Shown here in pieces: positions 62,689 through 64,000 of a stretch of 64,000 nt of DNA. The notes beneath the pieces are model-generated. The model did no database searches and was not told the DNA's origin. It saw only the letters and a list, made by a program, of their open reading frames with translations. Origin of the DNA: Betaproteobacteria bacterium SCN2 (GTDB lineage: Bacteria; Pseudomonadota; Gammaproteobacteria; Burkholderiales; Thiobacillaceae); NCBI GenBank assembly GCA_008923285.1, contig WBSG01000002.1, positions 62,001 through 126,000 on the forward strand. The letters are read 5' to 3'. A program made the position numbers and the translations under genes. Position 1 is the first letter of the stretch, and every line of letters starts with the position of its first letter.

Positions 62689-63144
62689 CTATTTCAGGGT
62701 TTTGACAAAATCGAGGACTTCCTGGGCATGGCCGGGCGCCTTGACGCCGCGCCATTCACGGGCGAGCTTGCCCGTGGCGTCGAATACGAAGGTGCTGCGC
62801 TCAACGCCGCGCACCTGTTTGCCATACATGTTTTTCAGCTTCATGACGCCGAACAGTTCGCACAGCTTTTCGTCCGGATCGGAAATCAGTTCGAAGGGCA
62901 GTTCAAGCTTGGTCTTGAAGTTCTGGTGCGATTTCAGGCTGTCGCGTGAGGCGCCGAGAATGACGGCGCCTGCCCTGGAAAACTTCGCTGCCAGGTCGCG
63001 GAACTCCATGCCCTCGGTGGTGCAGCCGGGCGTGTTGTCCTTGGGATAGAAATAAAGTACTACCGTCTTGCCCTTCAGGGCCGAGAGTCTGAACGGGCCG
63101 CCGGTGGAATCGGCCTCGAAATCCGGGATGTCTGGATACTTCAT
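62689..63144 (-). CDS. bcp: Thiol peroxidase of the Bcp/PrxQ type
   Basis: A 151-residue peroxiredoxin that reduces peroxides with thioredoxin. The peroxidatic Cys is in YPKDNTPGCTTEGMEFRD near residue 40. The usual resolving Cys five residues later is absent (TEGME instead of TEACGF). A second Cys near residue 94 (DEKLCELFG) may act in its place, as in PrxQ proteins of the other resolving type. Next to phoH in the same direction, 12 bases away. Confidence 0.94.
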   Translation of the reverse strand: MKYPDIPDFEADSTGGPFRLSALKGKTVVLYFYPKDNTPGCTTEGMEFRDLAAKFSRAGAVILGASRDSLKSHQNFKTKLELPFELISDPDEKLCELFGVMKLKNMYGKQVRGVERSTFVFDATGKLAREWRGVKAPGHAQEVLDFVKTLK

Positions 63145-63453
63145 GTCGTGTGTCAGCCAATACTGCTGTCATTGTGGACCGACAGCGTGCGCCAGGCAAC
63201 AAAAAAAATGCACGCATGCGGCGTCGATGCGGATGGGCGATTTTTGCCCACAGGAGCCGGGCGTGCGTGCGCGAAGCCGTCTGCGGCGCTGGATTCGGGC
63301 GGCGCTATTTTCAGTGATTCGCACAGATGTAAAATCAATGGAATAAATCGGCCGGCTGCCCGGTCTTTATAACAGGGTCGGCTGGATTCAGGTGGTCTGG
63401 GAGGATCCGACAGTTCGACTGCAACGAACATTTTCAAACCGAAGGAGACATAT
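63145..63453. other. Interval between bcp and the DsrE-like lipoprotein gene
   Basis: 309 bases between divergent genes. A short hairpin (TGGGCGATTTTTGCCCA) is at about 63235. The frames crossing it look like shadows. GAAGGAG precedes the next gene. No clear promoter was identified. Confidence 0.5.
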
Positions 63454-63888
63454 ATGAAATTCGCTGGTCTTATGGGCGCTGCCCTGTTTGCCCTTGCCAC
63501 CCTCACCGGTTGCGCCACCCAGCAACAGGAAGAAGCCTCTTCCAAGGTGGTTTACCATGTCAATGACTCCAGCGTTGCGCGTGCGGCGATGAACAACGTG
63601 CGCAATCACAAGGCGGCCGAACCCGATGCCAAGATCGTGGTGGTGACCCACGGCAAGGGCATCGACTTCCTGCTGAACGACGCCAAGGACGCCAAGGGCG
63701 AGCCCTACACCGCCCAGATCGCCGGACTCAAGGACATGGGCGTCGATTTCCGCGTGTGCGCCAATACCCTCAAGGGCCGCAACCTCGACAATAACGCGGT
63801 GATTCTCGACGCGACTGTCGTGCCGTCCGGCGTGGCCGAAATCGGCAGGCTGCAGGCAAAGGAAGGCTACGTTTACGTGAAGCCCTGA
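63454..63888 (+). CDS. DsrE-family lipoprotein
   Basis: A 144-residue lipoprotein with lipobox TLTGC near residue 20. The mature part has the DsrE/DsrF-like fold: VVYHVNDSSVARAAMNNVRNHKAAEPDAKIVVVTHGKGIDFLL, with a cysteine in VDFRVCANTLKGRNL near residue 97, the position of the reactive cysteine in DsrE/TusD. Cytoplasmic relatives carry sulfur as persulfide, so an outer- or periplasmic-side role in sulfur handling is possible but unproved. A good ribosome site (GAAGGAG) and terminator flank it. Confidence 0.85.
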   Translation: MKFAGLMGAALFALATLTGCATQQQEEASSKVVYHVNDSSVARAAMNNVRNHKAAEPDAKIVVVTHGKGIDFLLNDAKDAKGEPYTAQIAGLKDMGVDFRVCANTLKGRNLDNNAVILDATVVPSGVAEIGRLQAKEGYVYVKP

Positions 63889-63907
63889 TCCAGGCTTCGC
63901 CTCCGCT

Positions 63908-63936
63908 GAAGGCCGCTCATGCGGCCTTCTTTTTTT
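63908..63936 (+). terminator. Terminator after the DsrE-like gene
   Basis: A perfect 9-bp stem (GAAGGCCGC at 63908-63916 with 63921-63929) with a TCAT loop is followed by seven T. Confidence 0.92.
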
Positions 63937-64000
63937 GATGCCAGCACTTATATACATGTCCGGGCTTTTAGAAAGAACAAAGCGATGACAGGGAGGTAGG

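Overview
The window is GC-rich chromosomal DNA from a Betaproteobacterium, most likely a sulfur-oxidising member of the Nitrosomonadales (Sulfuricella/Thiobacillus/Gallionella neighbourhood). This rests on gene order (exbD-lpxK-ycaR-kdsB-adk; hisDCBHAFIE-hinT-tatABC), a dissimilatory-sulfur electron-transfer cluster (qmoA-qmoB-hdrC-hdrB), and a CbbR-like LysR regulator divergent from a SulP anion transporter. It is inference; no rRNA is present. I saw no rRNA, tRNA, CRISPR array, prophage or transposase.

Layout. 1-3.5 kb: end of an ExbB/ExbD pair, LPS genes lpxK and kdsB, then adk. 3.6-8.5 kb: a pyrophosphate-economy block with a PPi-type phosphofructokinase, two small unknown proteins, a membrane H+-pyrophosphatase and a soluble pyrophosphatase. 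8.6-15.5 kb: a phosphoesterase, qmoAB-hdrCB, a small acidic protein and an Irr-like Fur regulator. 15.7-23.6 kb: the complete eight-gene histidine run followed by hinT and tatABC. 23.9-27.1 kb: LysR and SulP, the latter with a coiled-coil insertion. 27.4-34 kb: dnaE, a candidate sigma-54-driven small RNA, acyP, metG and a flavin-binding oxidase-like protein. 34-46.7 kb: TCA genes acnA (minus strand), then maeB-sdhCDABE-gltA-sucA-sucB. 46.8-49.3 kb: small minus-strand genes including sugE behind a guanidine-II-like riboswitch, and a ferric-reductase-like flavocytochrome. 49.4-53.1 kb: an integron with integrase, attI-like site, five cassettes and four attC sites. 53.4-63.9 kb: rhlE, then a signalling block (two lipoproteins, Ser/Thr kinase, PP2C phosphatase, FHA protein, methyltransferase), a DUF4197 protein, phoH, bcp and a DsrE-like lipoprotein.

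The genes suggest a chemolithotroph that can draw electrons from sulfite/APS through Qmo-Hdr, saves energy through PPi, imports anions (possibly bicarbonate) under LysR control, and still has a 2-oxoglutarate dehydrogenase, so its TCA cycle may be complete.

The most unusual features are: (1) the integron, whose attI region holds a perfect 13-bp inverted repeat plus extra half-sites; (2) intergenic hairpins whose arms are degenerate 7-mer or 9-mer tandem repeats, found at six places; (3) the predicted sigma-54 small RNA after dnaE; (4) a guanidine-II-like element with one variant loop; (5) a SulP transporter with a coiled-coil insertion; and (6) a Qmo complex whose membrane subunit appears to be replaced by HdrCB.
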